A DNA stretch of 5,886 bases from CAYPNP01 sp964412195 (GTDB taxonomy: Bacteria > Acidobacteriota > JAAYUB01). Positions 1 to 5,505 of the stretch are shown in pieces. A model generated the notes under the pieces. That model did not search any database and had not been told where the DNA came from. It saw nothing but the letters and a program-made list of their open reading frames with translations. The stretch covers positions 1-5,886 of the forward strand of contig CAYPNP010000055.1 of assembly GCA_964412195.1 (NCBI GenBank), read 5' to 3'. Position 1 is the first letter of the stretch. The number at the start of each line of letters is the position of its first letter. The translations under genes and the position numbers were made by a program.

Positions 1-638
1 AGGACGAACGGGTCGGCGTGGCCGGTGATGCCGAGGAACCGGACGACCTTGTCGGCGCGCGCCTTCTCCAGCGCCTCGATGGCGCCGCCCTTGCCGAAGA
101 TCTGGTCCAGCTGGTCCAGCCGGGTGATGTTGTGGAGCTGCCACAGGTCCAGGTGGTCCGTCTGGAGCTGCTGCAGACTCGACTCCAGGAGCTTCATGGA
201 CTCGTCGTAAGTGCGCTTGTGGGTCTTGGAGGCGAGAAAGACCTCGCTGCGGCGCGTCTTGATCACCTGGCCGATGTACTTCTGGCTCCATTGATCCGCA
301 CCGCCGTAGGCGGCCGCGGTGTCGATGTAGTTCACGCCGAGGTCGATGGCCTTGTTCACGATGGCGGCGGCTTCGTCCCATTTGTTGGGCTGCTCGATGG
401 TGGCCTGGCCGCCGAGGCTGAAGATGCCGACCCGGTGGCCGGTGCGGCCCAGGTTACGGGTGGGCATGGCCTGGTGGGTGCGGGGATTGTACGGCGCGGG
501 CGGCGTCTCGCCGGACGCCTCGGCCGGGGCACCGCGGAGTTGGTTGCCTGCGGCCAGCCCCACGGCCGCGGCGGCACTGGTCTTCAGGAAGTCGCGCCGG
601 CTGTTGCCGGGCCGGTTGTCGGAAGGGTCTTGGGTCAT
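1..638 (-). CDS. Tat-exported aldo/keto reductase, N-terminal part (cut by window edge)
   Basis: The minus-strand frame from ATG at 638 stays open to the window edge and gives 212 residues; the C-terminal third is outside the window. Residues 13-19 read SRRDFLK, a twin-arginine motif, followed by an Ala-rich hydrophobic stretch (about 20-32), so the protein is probably exported folded, with bound cofactor, by the Tat system. The mature part matches NAD(P)H-dependent aldo/keto reductases: NLGRTG near 62, YIDTAAAYG (104-112) with catalytic-type Asp106 and Tyr111, ASKTHK (136-141) with Lys138, and DLWQLHN (164-170) with His169. All four tetrad residues are therefore present. The start is supported by AGGAGG at 649-644, five bases from the ATG. 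The substrate cannot be read from the sequence. Tat-tagged members of this family are, from memory, common in Planctomycetota and Acidobacteriota. Family call is firm; the export call is strong; the role is unknown. Confidence 0.93.
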   Translation of the reverse strand, partial: MTQDPSDNRPGNSRRDFLKTSAAAAVGLAAGNQLRGAPAEASGETPPAPYNPRTHQAMPTRNLGRTGHRVGIFSLGGQATIEQPNKWDEAAAIVNKAIDLGVNYIDTAAAYGGADQWSQKYIGQVIKTRRSEVFLASKTHKRTYDESMKLLESSLQQLQTDHLDLWQLHNITRLDQLDQIFGKGGAIEALEKARADKVVRFLGITGHADPFV

Positions 639-674
639 GGCCTCCTCCTGGCTGGTTTCGGTCTTGTTGGGACC

Positions 675-680
675 ATTTTA
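675..680 (-). promoter_or_regulatory. -10 box of the aldo/keto reductase gene
   Basis: The minus strand reads TAAAAT (5 of 6 to the TATAAT consensus) about 37 bases upstream of the reductase ATG, which would place the start of transcription near 668 and give a leader of about 30 bases with the AGGAGG site. No good -35 hexamer lies 16-18 bases upstream; that position is occupied by the CGCAGAG repeat. Positioning is sensible but the call rests on one hexamer. Confidence 0.4.
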
Positions 681-681
681 C

Positions 682-746
682 CGCAGAGACGCCGGGACGC
701 AGAGCAAACCTTGCCGGATCACCTCTGCGAACTCTGCGTCTCTGCG
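682..746. repeat. CGCAGAG-word inverted repeat
   Basis: An 11-bp arm CGCAGAGACGC (682-692) is matched perfectly by its reverse complement GCGTCTCTGCG (736-746). Between them the same word recurs: CGCAGAG at 698-704, and CTCTGCG at 723-729 and 732-738. The whole block is thus five copies of a 7-bp core, two in one direction and three in the other, spaced 8-9 bases apart on the right side. As RNA it could form a branched hairpin of about 65 nt. It lies just upstream of the reductase promoter and is not coding. From memory, similar words occur between genes in many environmental bacterial genomes; no function is known to me. Confidence 0.85.
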
Positions 747-767
747 TGTAACTGATTGGTTGGATAA

Positions 768-803
768 CGATTACGAGCACGATTCTGGGCACGAGCACGA
801 ATG
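768..803 (+). repeat. Hexamer array B1 (CGAGCA words)
   Basis: Six consecutive 6-nt words, most of the form CGAKYN with CGAGCA as the commonest, run from 768 to 803. The stretch 770-801 matches 866-897 (array B2) at 29 of 32 positions in direct orientation. The period of exactly six, and the second copy less than 100 bp away, make this a repeat and not chance composition. Confidence 0.85.
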
Positions 804-814
804 GCTTGGGCCGT

Positions 815-842
815 CATGGTCCATGGTCCATCGTCCATGGTC
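815..842 (+). repeat. Heptamer array C1 (CATNGTC, four units)
   Basis: Four head-to-tail heptamers fill 815-842: CATGGTC twice, CATCGTC once, CATGGTC once. Only the fourth base of the unit varies. Because each unit contains part of CCATGG, the array is also rich in short palindromes. The same four-unit array, with 27 of 28 identical bases, occurs inverted at 5639-5666. Confidence 0.9.
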
Positions 843-856
843 GGAGGAGTCACCAG

Positions 857-903
857 CCCCCGTCGATTACGAGCACGATTGCGAGCACGAGCACGAACGG
901 GGG
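857..903 (+). repeat. Hexamer array B2 inside a 7-bp inverted repeat
   Basis: Six 6-nt words (864-899, CGAGCA three times plus variants) follow array C1 after an 18-base spacer that contains GTCACCAG. The array is bracketed by perfect 7-bp inverted repeats, CCCCCGT (857-863) and ACGGGGG (897-903). It ends three bases before the stop codon of the potassium channel gene, so a transcript of that gene would carry it as the first part of its 3' untranslated region. In that transcript the 7-bp arms could close a 33-nt loop. No U-run follows, so it is not a standard Rho-independent terminator. Confidence 0.85.
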
Positions 904-906
904 GAA

Positions 907-2265
907 TCAGCCGATCATCACGCTTTCCTCTGCGTAGCGGAACTTGCCGCGGCCGTAGCGGCGGCCCACGGCGTGGGCGACGGTCAGCGGGCCGATCCGC
1001 CCGAGGAGCATCACGCCGCAGAGGATCAGCTTGCCCAGGTGGGTGAGGCGGGCCGTCAGCCCGGTGGAGAGCCCCACCGTGCCGAACGCCGAGGTGGTCT
1101 CGAAGAGGTACTCGATGAACCGGTTGGACGTCCGGCCGAACGGCTGGCTGCCGGTTTCCCACCACAGCAGCACGAAGAGGGCCCCCACGATGATGAGGGT
1201 GGCCAAAATGGTCACCGACAGCGCCCGCGCCACGGCCCGGTTGGAGATGCCGGACCTGAACAGGTCCACTTCCTCTCGGCCCCGCAGCTTGTTTTTGGCC
1301 AGCGCGATCATGACGCCGAGGGTGGTGGTCTTGATCCCGCCGCCGGTGGATCCCGGCGAGGCGCCGACGAACATCAACAGGACCATGAACAGGAGGGTGG
1401 CGGTGGTGGCCCGGCTGAGGTCGAGGGTGTTGAAGCCGGCGGTCCGGGGCGTCACCGACTGGAACCAGGAAGCGAGGAGACGTTCGCCCAGCGGAAGTCC
1501 TTTCAAGAGGTTGTTGGCCTCGAGGAAATAGATCACCACCGTGCCGGTCAGCAGCAGGCCGGTGGTCACGCTCAGAACGGTCTTGGTGTGCAGCGACAGG
1601 CGGCTGCCGGGGCGCCACGGCCGGTAGCGGAGGCACTCGAACACCACATAGAAGCCGAGGCCGCCGATGATGATCAGCGTGGTGATGACCAGGTTCACGC
1701 CGAGATTGCCGCGGAACTGGCTCAGGTTGTCGGCGAAGAGGCTGAATCCGGCATTGCAGAAAGCGGAGACGGCGTGAAACACCGCGGAGAAGACGCCCCA
1801 CTGGGGCGAGAGAAAGTACAAGAGCATGGCGCCGGTGGCCTCGATGGCGAGGGTGGCGCCGACGATGGTCCGGAGCAGGGAGTAGATCTGGATCTCGGGG
1901 TGGGGCGTCAGGGTCAGCTCGGTGATCATCCGCCCGTAGACGGAGATGCGGCGGCCGGAGAACAGGACCAGGATTACCGAGAAGGTCATGATGCCAAGGC
2001 CGCCGGCCTGGATCAGCCCCAGGATCACCATCTGGCCGAAGAAGGAGTAGGTGGAGCCAGTGTCAACCACCACTAGGCCGGTAACGCACACGGCGCTGGT
2101 CGCCGTGAAGAATGCATCCACCCAGGCGACCCGGGGTCCCTGGGAGGCCCAGGGGGTGATCAGGAGCATGGAACCGAAAAGCGCGACGATGACGAAGCTG
2201 GCCGCCACCGTCTGGGTGGGATACAGCTGCAACTGGCGGAGCAGGCCCGATTGCCGAAAGGTCAT
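907..2265 (-). CDS. ktrB: KtrB/TrkH-type potassium uptake membrane subunit
   Basis: This 452-residue protein is the pore-forming subunit of a Ktr/Trk potassium uptake system in the inner membrane. It has the four-repeat M1-P-M2 layout of the family. The selectivity-filter turns are all visible: CVTGL (Gly63), CNAGF (Gly173), TPRTAGFNT (Gly277) and FGTVGLS (Gly398). The intramembrane gating loop of KtrB is present as GASPGSTGGGIKTTT (301-315), and the conserved arginine of the last helix lies in GRIGPLT (422-428). The length and the absence of the longer TrkH N-terminus favour KtrB. No cytosolic KtrA/TrkA (RCK) partner is encoded in the window, although these channels need one for normal gating, so it must be elsewhere. 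ATG at 2265 is the only plausible start but has no close ribosome-binding site; AAGGAGAGGGG lies 31 bases upstream beyond a small hairpin. Family call is near certain; KtrB versus TrkH less so. Confidence 0.95.
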   Translation of the reverse strand: MTFRQSGLLRQLQLYPTQTVAASFVIVALFGSMLLITPWASQGPRVAWVDAFFTATSAVCVTGLVVVDTGSTYSFFGQMVILGLIQAGGLGIMTFSVILVLFSGRRISVYGRMITELTLTPHPEIQIYSLLRTIVGATLAIEATGAMLLYFLSPQWGVFSAVFHAVSAFCNAGFSLFADNLSQFRGNLGVNLVITTLIIIGGLGFYVVFECLRYRPWRPGSRLSLHTKTVLSVTTGLLLTGTVVIYFLEANNLLKGLPLGERLLASWFQSVTPRTAGFNTLDLSRATTATLLFMVLLMFVGASPGSTGGGIKTTTLGVMIALAKNKLRGREEVDLFRSGISNRAVARALSVTILATLIIVGALFVLLWWETGSQPFGRTSNRFIEYLFETTSAFGTVGLSTGLTARLTHLGKLILCGVMLLGRIGPLTVAHAVGRRYGRGKFRYAEESVMIG

Positions 2266-2281
2266 GGTTCGTCTGCCGAGT

Positions 2282-2318
2282 CGCCCGATCCGGGCGCCCC
2301 TCTCCTTTCCGAGAAAGG
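2282..2318 (-). promoter_or_regulatory. Two small hairpins in the ktrB leader
   Basis: Two perfect 6-bp stems with 3-base loops sit in the predicted leader of the potassium channel mRNA: arms 2282-2287/2291-2296 (CGCCCG with CGGGCG) and arms 2304-2309/2313-2318 (CCTTTC with GAAAGG). The only strong ribosome-binding-type sequence (minus strand, 2307-2297) lies between them and partly inside the upstream stem. The downstream stem separates it from the ATG. This could control translation, but no ligand-binding fold is recognisable. Confidence 0.4.
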
Positions 2319-2321
2319 CCC

Positions 2322-2350
2322 ATCTTAGACCAGGCCGGGAGCCGGGTCAA
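2322..2350 (-). promoter_or_regulatory. Sigma-70-type promoter for ktrB
   Basis: On the minus strand TTGACC (2350-2345, 5 of 6 to consensus) is followed after exactly 17 bases by TAAGAT (2327-2322, 4 of 6). Transcription would start near 2315 and leave a leader of about 50 bases. The position, in a divergent gap between two genes, fits the job well. Confidence 0.55.
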
Positions 2351-2402
2351 GGCAGTGCCGGCGCCTGTGGCGAAACCCACGACGGCCGGTCTCCTTTTCA
2401 GC

Positions 2403-2431
2403 TATAATCAGGCGACTTCCAGAGAGGGGAG
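2403..2431 (+). promoter_or_regulatory. -10 box and ribosome-binding site of pepF
   Basis: A perfect TATAAT stands at 2403-2408, 27 bases before the ATG at 2436. The -35 region (about 2380-2385) is a poor match, so an activator or an alternative contact may help. The ribosome-binding site GAGGGGAG (2424-2431) is four bases from the ATG and decides the start against an in-frame ATG at 2355, which lies upstream of this promoter and would add 27 residues unlike the family. Confidence 0.6.
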
Positions 2432-2435
2432 AAAA

Positions 2436-4205
2436 ATGACAATTACTGAACAATTGCCGGTGTGGGACCTTTCGGACCTTTACGCTTCCGCCGCGGATCC
2501 CCGGCTGGAGGAGGACATCCGGCGGGTGGAGGCGCTGGCCGCCGAATTCGATTCGCGCTTCCGCGGGCGGCTGGCCGATCCCGGCGCCGTATCCGAGGCC
2601 CTGGCCGCCATCGAGGAGATCGACCAGATCTTCGGCCGGATCCGGGCCTACGTGTACCTCGAGTTCTCCACCGACACCGGCAGCCACCCGTTCCAGTCGC
2701 TCCTGGTCCGCACCGACGAGATCGCGGCCGGCCTCGAGGAGCGGATGGTCTTTTTCCGCCTCGAGCTGCTGAAGCTGCCGGACGGAGCCTTCGAGGCCGT
2801 CCGCCGGAGCCCGCTTCTAGCCGGCTACCGAAACTTCATCCGGCACCTGGGCCGCTACCGCCCCCACCAGCTCGAGGAGAAGGAAGAGGTCCTGATCAGC
2901 AAGAAGGACATCACCGGCAAGAGCGCGTTCGTGCGGCTCTATGACGAGATGACCTCCGCCTACACCTTCCGCCTCCTGTTGGACGGGCAGCGGCGGAAGT
3001 TGCCGGCCTCGGCCATGCGCGCCCTCTTCTACCACCCCGACGCCGGCGTCCGGGAGCAGGCCGTCCGCGTCTTCTACGGCCGGTACAAGAGGGATGGCGC
3101 CATCCTCACCACCGTCTTCAACAGCATCGTCAAGGACCACGCCATCGAGTGCCGCCTGCGCCGGTTCGCCGACGCCGTGGCGCCGACCCACCTGGCCAAC
3201 CAGGTGGAGGAGCCCACGATCCGCCGGATGATGGAGCGGGTGGCGGACGCCTACCCGGCGGTGCAGGCGTACTACCGGCTGAAAGCCCGGATCATGGGCA
3301 TCCCGCGGGTGAAGGGCTCCGACCTGTACGCCCCGGTGGGCGAGGCGCCAATGGACATCCCCTTCGCCGAGGCGCGGGGGATGGTGCTGGACGCCTTCGG
3401 CCGGTTCGACCCGGGGTTCGGCGCGCTGGCCGGCGGCTTTTTCAACGGCTCCAAGGTCCACGCGTCGGTGCGCGCCGGCAAGCGCGGCGGGGCGTACTGC
3501 TACTCCCCCGGCCCGGCCGTCCACCCGTTCGTGCTGCTGAACTACACCGGGAACGCCCGCGACGTCTTCACCCTGGCCCACGAGCTGGGGCACGGCCTTC
3601 ACGGCCGGCTGGCGTCGGGACAGACCTACCTGAACTACCACCCGCCGACCGTGGCCGCCGAGACGGCGTCGGTATTCGGCGAAATGCTGCTGGCGGAGGC
3701 GCTCCGCGGCCGGCTGGAGCGGCGGGAACAGCGGATCTGGTTCCTCTGCCACAAGCTCGAGGACACCATCGCCACCGTCTTCCGGCAGACGATGTACACG
3801 CAGTTTGAGGAGCGGGTCCACGCGCGCATCGGGCAGACGATCATGTCCGCCGCGGAGGTGGGGCAGGTCTGGTGGGAAGAGCAGGCGCGGCTCTACGGCG
3901 ACGCGGTGGAGTTCCTGCCGGTGCAGCGCTGGAACTGGGCCGCCATCCCGCACTTCTTCCACTCGCGCTTCTACTGCTATGCCTACTCGTTCGGCGAGCT
4001 GTTCGTGCTTTCCCTGTACCGGAAGTACAAGGAAGAGGGGGCGCCGTTCATCGAGAAGTACAAGGTGCTGCTGCGTGCCGGCGGCTCGGCCAGCCCCTAC
4101 GAGCTGGCGGCCTCTGTGGGGGAGGAACTCGACACCGACGCCTTCTGGGAGAAAGGGCTCACCGCGATCAAGGGGATGATCGCTGAACTCGAGTCAGAGC
4201 TGTAG
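2436..4205 (+). CDS. pepF: Oligoendopeptidase F, M3-family zinc metallopeptidase
   Basis: The 589-residue product is a cytosolic zinc peptidase of family M3 that cuts short peptides, normally in peptide recycling. The zinc site is HELGHGLH (382-389), with His382 and His386 as ligands, Glu383 as the catalytic base, and Glu409 in VAETAS as the likely third ligand, 27 residues downstream as expected. The N-terminal half (about 1-200) is the mostly helical PepF domain that covers the substrate channel, starting with the typical WDLSDLY (10-16). The C-terminal run HFFHSRFYCYAYSFGE (506-521) is the aromatic substrate-side segment of the family. There is no signal peptide or membrane span. Length is normal (about 560-610). 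It stands alone on the plus strand, divergent from the potassium channel gene and convergent with the next small gene. Whether it acts like classical PepF or a variant with other length preference cannot be read from sequence. Confidence 0.97.
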   Translation: MTITEQLPVWDLSDLYASAADPRLEEDIRRVEALAAEFDSRFRGRLADPGAVSEALAAIEEIDQIFGRIRAYVYLEFSTDTGSHPFQSLLVRTDEIAAGLEERMVFFRLELLKLPDGAFEAVRRSPLLAGYRNFIRHLGRYRPHQLEEKEEVLISKKDITGKSAFVRLYDEMTSAYTFRLLLDGQRRKLPASAMRALFYHPDAGVREQAVRVFYGRYKRDGAILTTVFNSIVKDHAIECRLRRFADAVAPTHLANQVEEPTIRRMMERVADAYPAVQAYYRLKARIMGIPRVKGSDLYAPVGEAPMDIPFAEARGMVLDAFGRFDPGFGALAGGFFNGSKVHASVRAGKRGGAYCYSPGPAVHPFVLLNYTGNARDVFTLAHELGHGLHGRLASGQTYLNYHPPTVAAETASVFGEMLLAEALRGRLERREQRIWFLCHKLEDTIATVFRQTMYTQFEERVHARIGQTIMSAAEVGQVWWEEQARLYGDAVEFLPVQRWNWAAIPHFFHSRFYCYAYSFGELFVLSLYRKYKEEGAPFIEKYKVLLRAGGSASPYELAASVGEELDTDAFWEKGLTAIKGMIAELESEL

Positions 4206-4227
4206 GGGTCTCATTAAGTTGTGGGGA

Positions 4228-4269
4228 GCCATTTGTCAATTGCCATTGGCCATTTGTCATTGGCCATTT
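4228..4269 (+). repeat. Heptamer array E1 (GYCATTK, six units)
   Basis: Six consecutive heptamers fill 4228-4269 with consensus G-Y-C-A-T-T-K, for example GCCATTT at 4228-4234, 4249-4255 and 4263-4269. A weaker 21-base period (three heptamers) is also visible. It begins 23 bases after the pepF stop codon and would lie in the pepF 3' untranslated region. Units 4242-4269 pair with array E2 as an imperfect inverted repeat. Confidence 0.9.
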
Positions 4270-4386
4270 CAGAAGGAATCATCGACGGCTGAAGCGCCGG
4301 CGACCGGTCTGAAGGCAATCCGCTGGAGCCGGAGGGCGGTTTGTCTTTACGGCAGGTGAATGACTCGGATTGAAATGAAAGAGGGC

Positions 4387-4414
4387 CATTGGCCGATGTC
4401 AAATGACCAATGGA
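4387..4414 (-). repeat. Heptamer array E2, inverted partner of E1
   Basis: Read on the minus strand this is four heptamers of the E1 family (TCCATTG, GTCATTT and two degenerate units). It matches E1 units 4242-4269 at 22 of 28 positions in opposite orientation, across a 117-base spacer. Inside E2 a perfect 7-bp stem (4386-4392 with 4407-4413, 14-base loop) is present, and on the minus strand it is followed by a pyrimidine-rich stretch. It could therefore help end transcripts of the small minus-strand gene at 4447-4620, but it is not a strong terminator. Confidence 0.8.
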
Positions 4415-4446
4415 TTGGGTGCCCGGGTTGAGCCTGGATCAGCTGC

Positions 4447-4620
4447 TCACCGGGGGGTAATATCGGGACTCAACTGAATGGTTTCTTCCTTGTACTCAGG
4501 AGAGTCCTTTCCCCGCCGGCTGCGGCGCTGGTCGATGCGCTGGGAAAACACCAGCACCAGGAACAGGATCAGGTAAAACACGAGAAAAATCAGGAAAAAA
4601 GCCAGATACAATGCGTTCAT
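4447..4620 (-). CDS. Small single-span membrane protein, 57 residues
   Basis: An intact frame from ATG at 4620 to TGA at 4447 encodes 57 residues. Residues 4-25 are an almost unbroken hydrophobic helix rich in Phe, Leu and Val. It is followed by a basic cytosolic-type segment SQRIDQRRSRRGK (26-38) and a polar tail. By the positive-inside rule the N-terminus would face the periplasm and the tail the cytosol. A purine-rich site (GGGGGAG) lies three bases from the ATG, slightly tight. The clean split into membrane helix, basic stop-transfer and polar tail, and the intact frame between repeat arrays, argue for a real gene. I do not recognise the family. It converges with pepF and is separated from the next upstream minus-strand gene by a 275-bp repeat-filled gap, so it probably has its own promoter, which I could not identify. 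Confidence 0.7.
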   Translation of the reverse strand: MNALYLAFFLIFLVFYLILFLVLVFSQRIDQRRSRRGKDSPEYKEETIQLSPDITPR

Positions 4621-4714
4621 ACGCTCCCCCCGTCCAACCGGTCCGGTCTTGGGTGTCCCCTATTGGCATTGACGTCTGGAATTGGTGAAAGTTGCAAAAA
4701 TTCCGCAGGGGAAC

Positions 4715-4868
4715 CGTCAGACTTCGGATATCAGATATCGGACATCGGATTTCGGGTATCGAACTTCAGATTTCCGAGAGTCGATCTCCCGTTTTCAGGA
4801 GTTGAAGCCATTCTGGGATAATTTCGCATCCGGGGTCCGAGACCCGATTTCCGAAGTCCGAGGTCCGA
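4715..4868 (+). repeat. Heptamer array F (NNTCSGA words), 154 bp in one phase
   Basis: Ten successive heptamers (4715-4784) have the form YWTCRGA or close to it, for example CATCGGA at 4743-4749 and TATCGGA at 4736-4742. Six more (4827-4868) have consensus NNTCCGA, for example GGTCCGA at 4834-4840 and 4862-4868. The distance between the two blocks is 112 bases, exactly 16 units, so both are in the same 7-nt phase; the 42 bases between them (six unit lengths) are degenerate. The array fills most of the gap between the two small membrane-protein genes, 27 bases past the stop of the gene at 4896. A frame that remains open across it (4682-4885) gives a heptapeptide repeat and is best seen as a by-product. 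Confidence 0.9.
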
Positions 4869-4895
4869 TTGTTAGGGAGGGCTAAGTGGCGGGAT

Positions 4896-5069
4896 TTACA
4901 GCGGCAGCAGCCGCATCAGCCAGCCGGCGAGGAGGATCGAACAGAAGAAGTAGAGGAAAGACTTGATGAAATAGCGGAGGCGGTCCTTCGGGTCGTTGCG
5001 CTCCACGAAGGCGAAGACGCCCGACACCAGCAGGGAGAAGAGGAATCCGACGACGACGGGGCCGATCAT
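4896..5069 (-). CDS. Small two-span membrane protein, 57 residues, coupled to upstream gene
   Basis: The frame runs from ATG at 5069 to TAA at 4896. Its ATG overlaps the TGA of the preceding gene in the sequence ATGA (5069-5066), the usual sign of translational coupling. The ribosome-binding site GGGAGG lies five bases from the ATG and is part of the codons for the last residues of the upstream protein. The product has two hydrophobic segments (about 3-22 and 36-54) joined by a charged loop ERNDPKDRLRYF (23-34), so it is probably an inner-membrane hairpin with both ends on one side. I do not recognise the family. Tight coupling suggests that it is made with, and may act with, the DUF6677-like protein. 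Its reality is supported by the coupling, the ribosome-binding site and the clean membrane topology. Confidence 0.85.
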   Translation of the reverse strand: MIGPVVVGFLFSLLVSGVFAFVERNDPKDRLRYFIKSFLYFFCSILLAGWLMRLLPL

Positions 5070-5467
5070 TTCTTCCTCCCGGCGCGGATGTCCAGCGCGT
5101 CGATGACAGTCAGCACGTTCAGGATGCCCGCCGTGTACAGGCAGGTGTTGCCGATCTCGTTGGTCAGGGCTTCCTTGTAGGGGACCAGGTCGCCCAGGCC
5201 GGCCCCGAAGATCAGCGCCAGGACGAAGTGGAACCCGCTGGCCGCGGCGCCCAGAAACTTGAACAGGGCGAAGGTCTCGTCGGGGGTGTTGGGGAAGGTG
5301 ATGTAGGCCTTGAGGTAGATGCCGAGCCAGAACAGCGACGCCACGGCCACGAAGAACAGGCCGGCGCGGAACAGCTTGCCGAGCCGGTAGTGGGCGGCGC
5401 CGGGGCAGATCCAGGCGAGCAGGGCCAGGGCCACGGGATGCATCGATTTGGCGGACGTTTTGGCCAT
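5066..5467 (-). CDS. DUF6677-like small multi-span membrane protein
   Basis: The 133-residue product has four probable membrane segments (about 11-27, 33-53, 66-91 and 106-124). The first is followed by ICPGAAHYRLGKLFRAG (20-36), a proline-glycine plus His-Tyr-x-Leu-Gly turn like that of TM2-type and DUF6677 proteins. The C-terminal EIGNTCLYTAGILNVLTVIDA (104-124 region) resembles the end of DUF6677. This family assignment is from memory and moderate. No catalytic residues are evident and the function is unknown. ATG at 5467 has no ribosome-binding site, and the predicted transcription start lies only about three bases upstream, so the mRNA may be leaderless; an ATG at 5443 (Met9) is the alternative start and also lacks a site. 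The gene is the first of a coupled two-gene operon. Confidence 0.85.
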   Translation of the reverse strand: MAKTSAKSMHPVALALLAWICPGAAHYRLGKLFRAGLFFVAVASLFWLGIYLKAYITFPNTPDETFALFKFLGAAASGFHFVLALIFGAGLGDLVPYKEALTNEIGNTCLYTAGILNVLTVIDALDIRAGRKK

Positions 5468-5476
5468 AAGCTGTGT

Positions 5477-5505
5477 ATGGTAGGGAAATGCCGCGGCCCT
5501 GTCAA
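5477..5505 (-). promoter_or_regulatory. Sigma-70-type promoter of the two-gene membrane operon
   Basis: The minus strand has a perfect TTGACA (5505-5500) followed after exactly 17 bases by TACCAT (5482-5477, 4 of 6 to TATAAT). Transcription would begin near 5470, about three bases before the ATG at 5467. Consensus -35, ideal spacing and position at the gene start together make this the best promoter in the window. Confidence 0.6.

Noticed and set aside
815..842. CRISPR-like or iteron-like array
   Set aside because: Units are seven bases with no spacers, no cas or replication-initiator gene is in view, and arrays of other words occupy the other gaps, so neither CRISPR nor a replication origin fits.
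346..2076. Very long plus-strand open frame antisense to ktrB and into the reductase
   Set aside because: It is rich in Glu, Gly, His and Gln with no domain pattern, crosses the repeat arrays, and lies opposite a protein with all KtrB motifs; a high-GC antisense shadow.
2817..3962. Long minus-strand open frame antisense to pepF
   Set aside because: The plus strand encodes a full-length PepF with the zinc motif. The antisense product is low-complexity Val, Gly, His and Arg with no ribosome-binding site.
4320..4350. CCGC...GCGG pairing followed by TTTGTCTTT, a possible pepF terminator
   Set aside because: The stem is only four base pairs with a 12-base loop and the T-run is interrupted; too weak to call.
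4214..4402. Minus-strand 62-codon open frame with a MANDKWPMAIDKW-like end
   Set aside because: Its end is the translation of heptamer array E1, it has no ribosome-binding site, and it lies antisense in the convergent gap.
4651..4665. GTGTCCCC near 4653 and GTGCCCCC-like end near 5872 as possible insertion-sequence tips
   Set aside because: The match is too short and one-sided, and no transposase remnant lies between or beside them.
4682..4885. Plus-strand open frame of 67 codons giving a heptapeptide repeat around SDFxYRT
   Set aside because: A 7-nt repeat read in any frame yields a seven-residue repeat, so the open frame follows from array F. It starts with TTG, has no ribosome-binding site, and part of its end is degenerate array.
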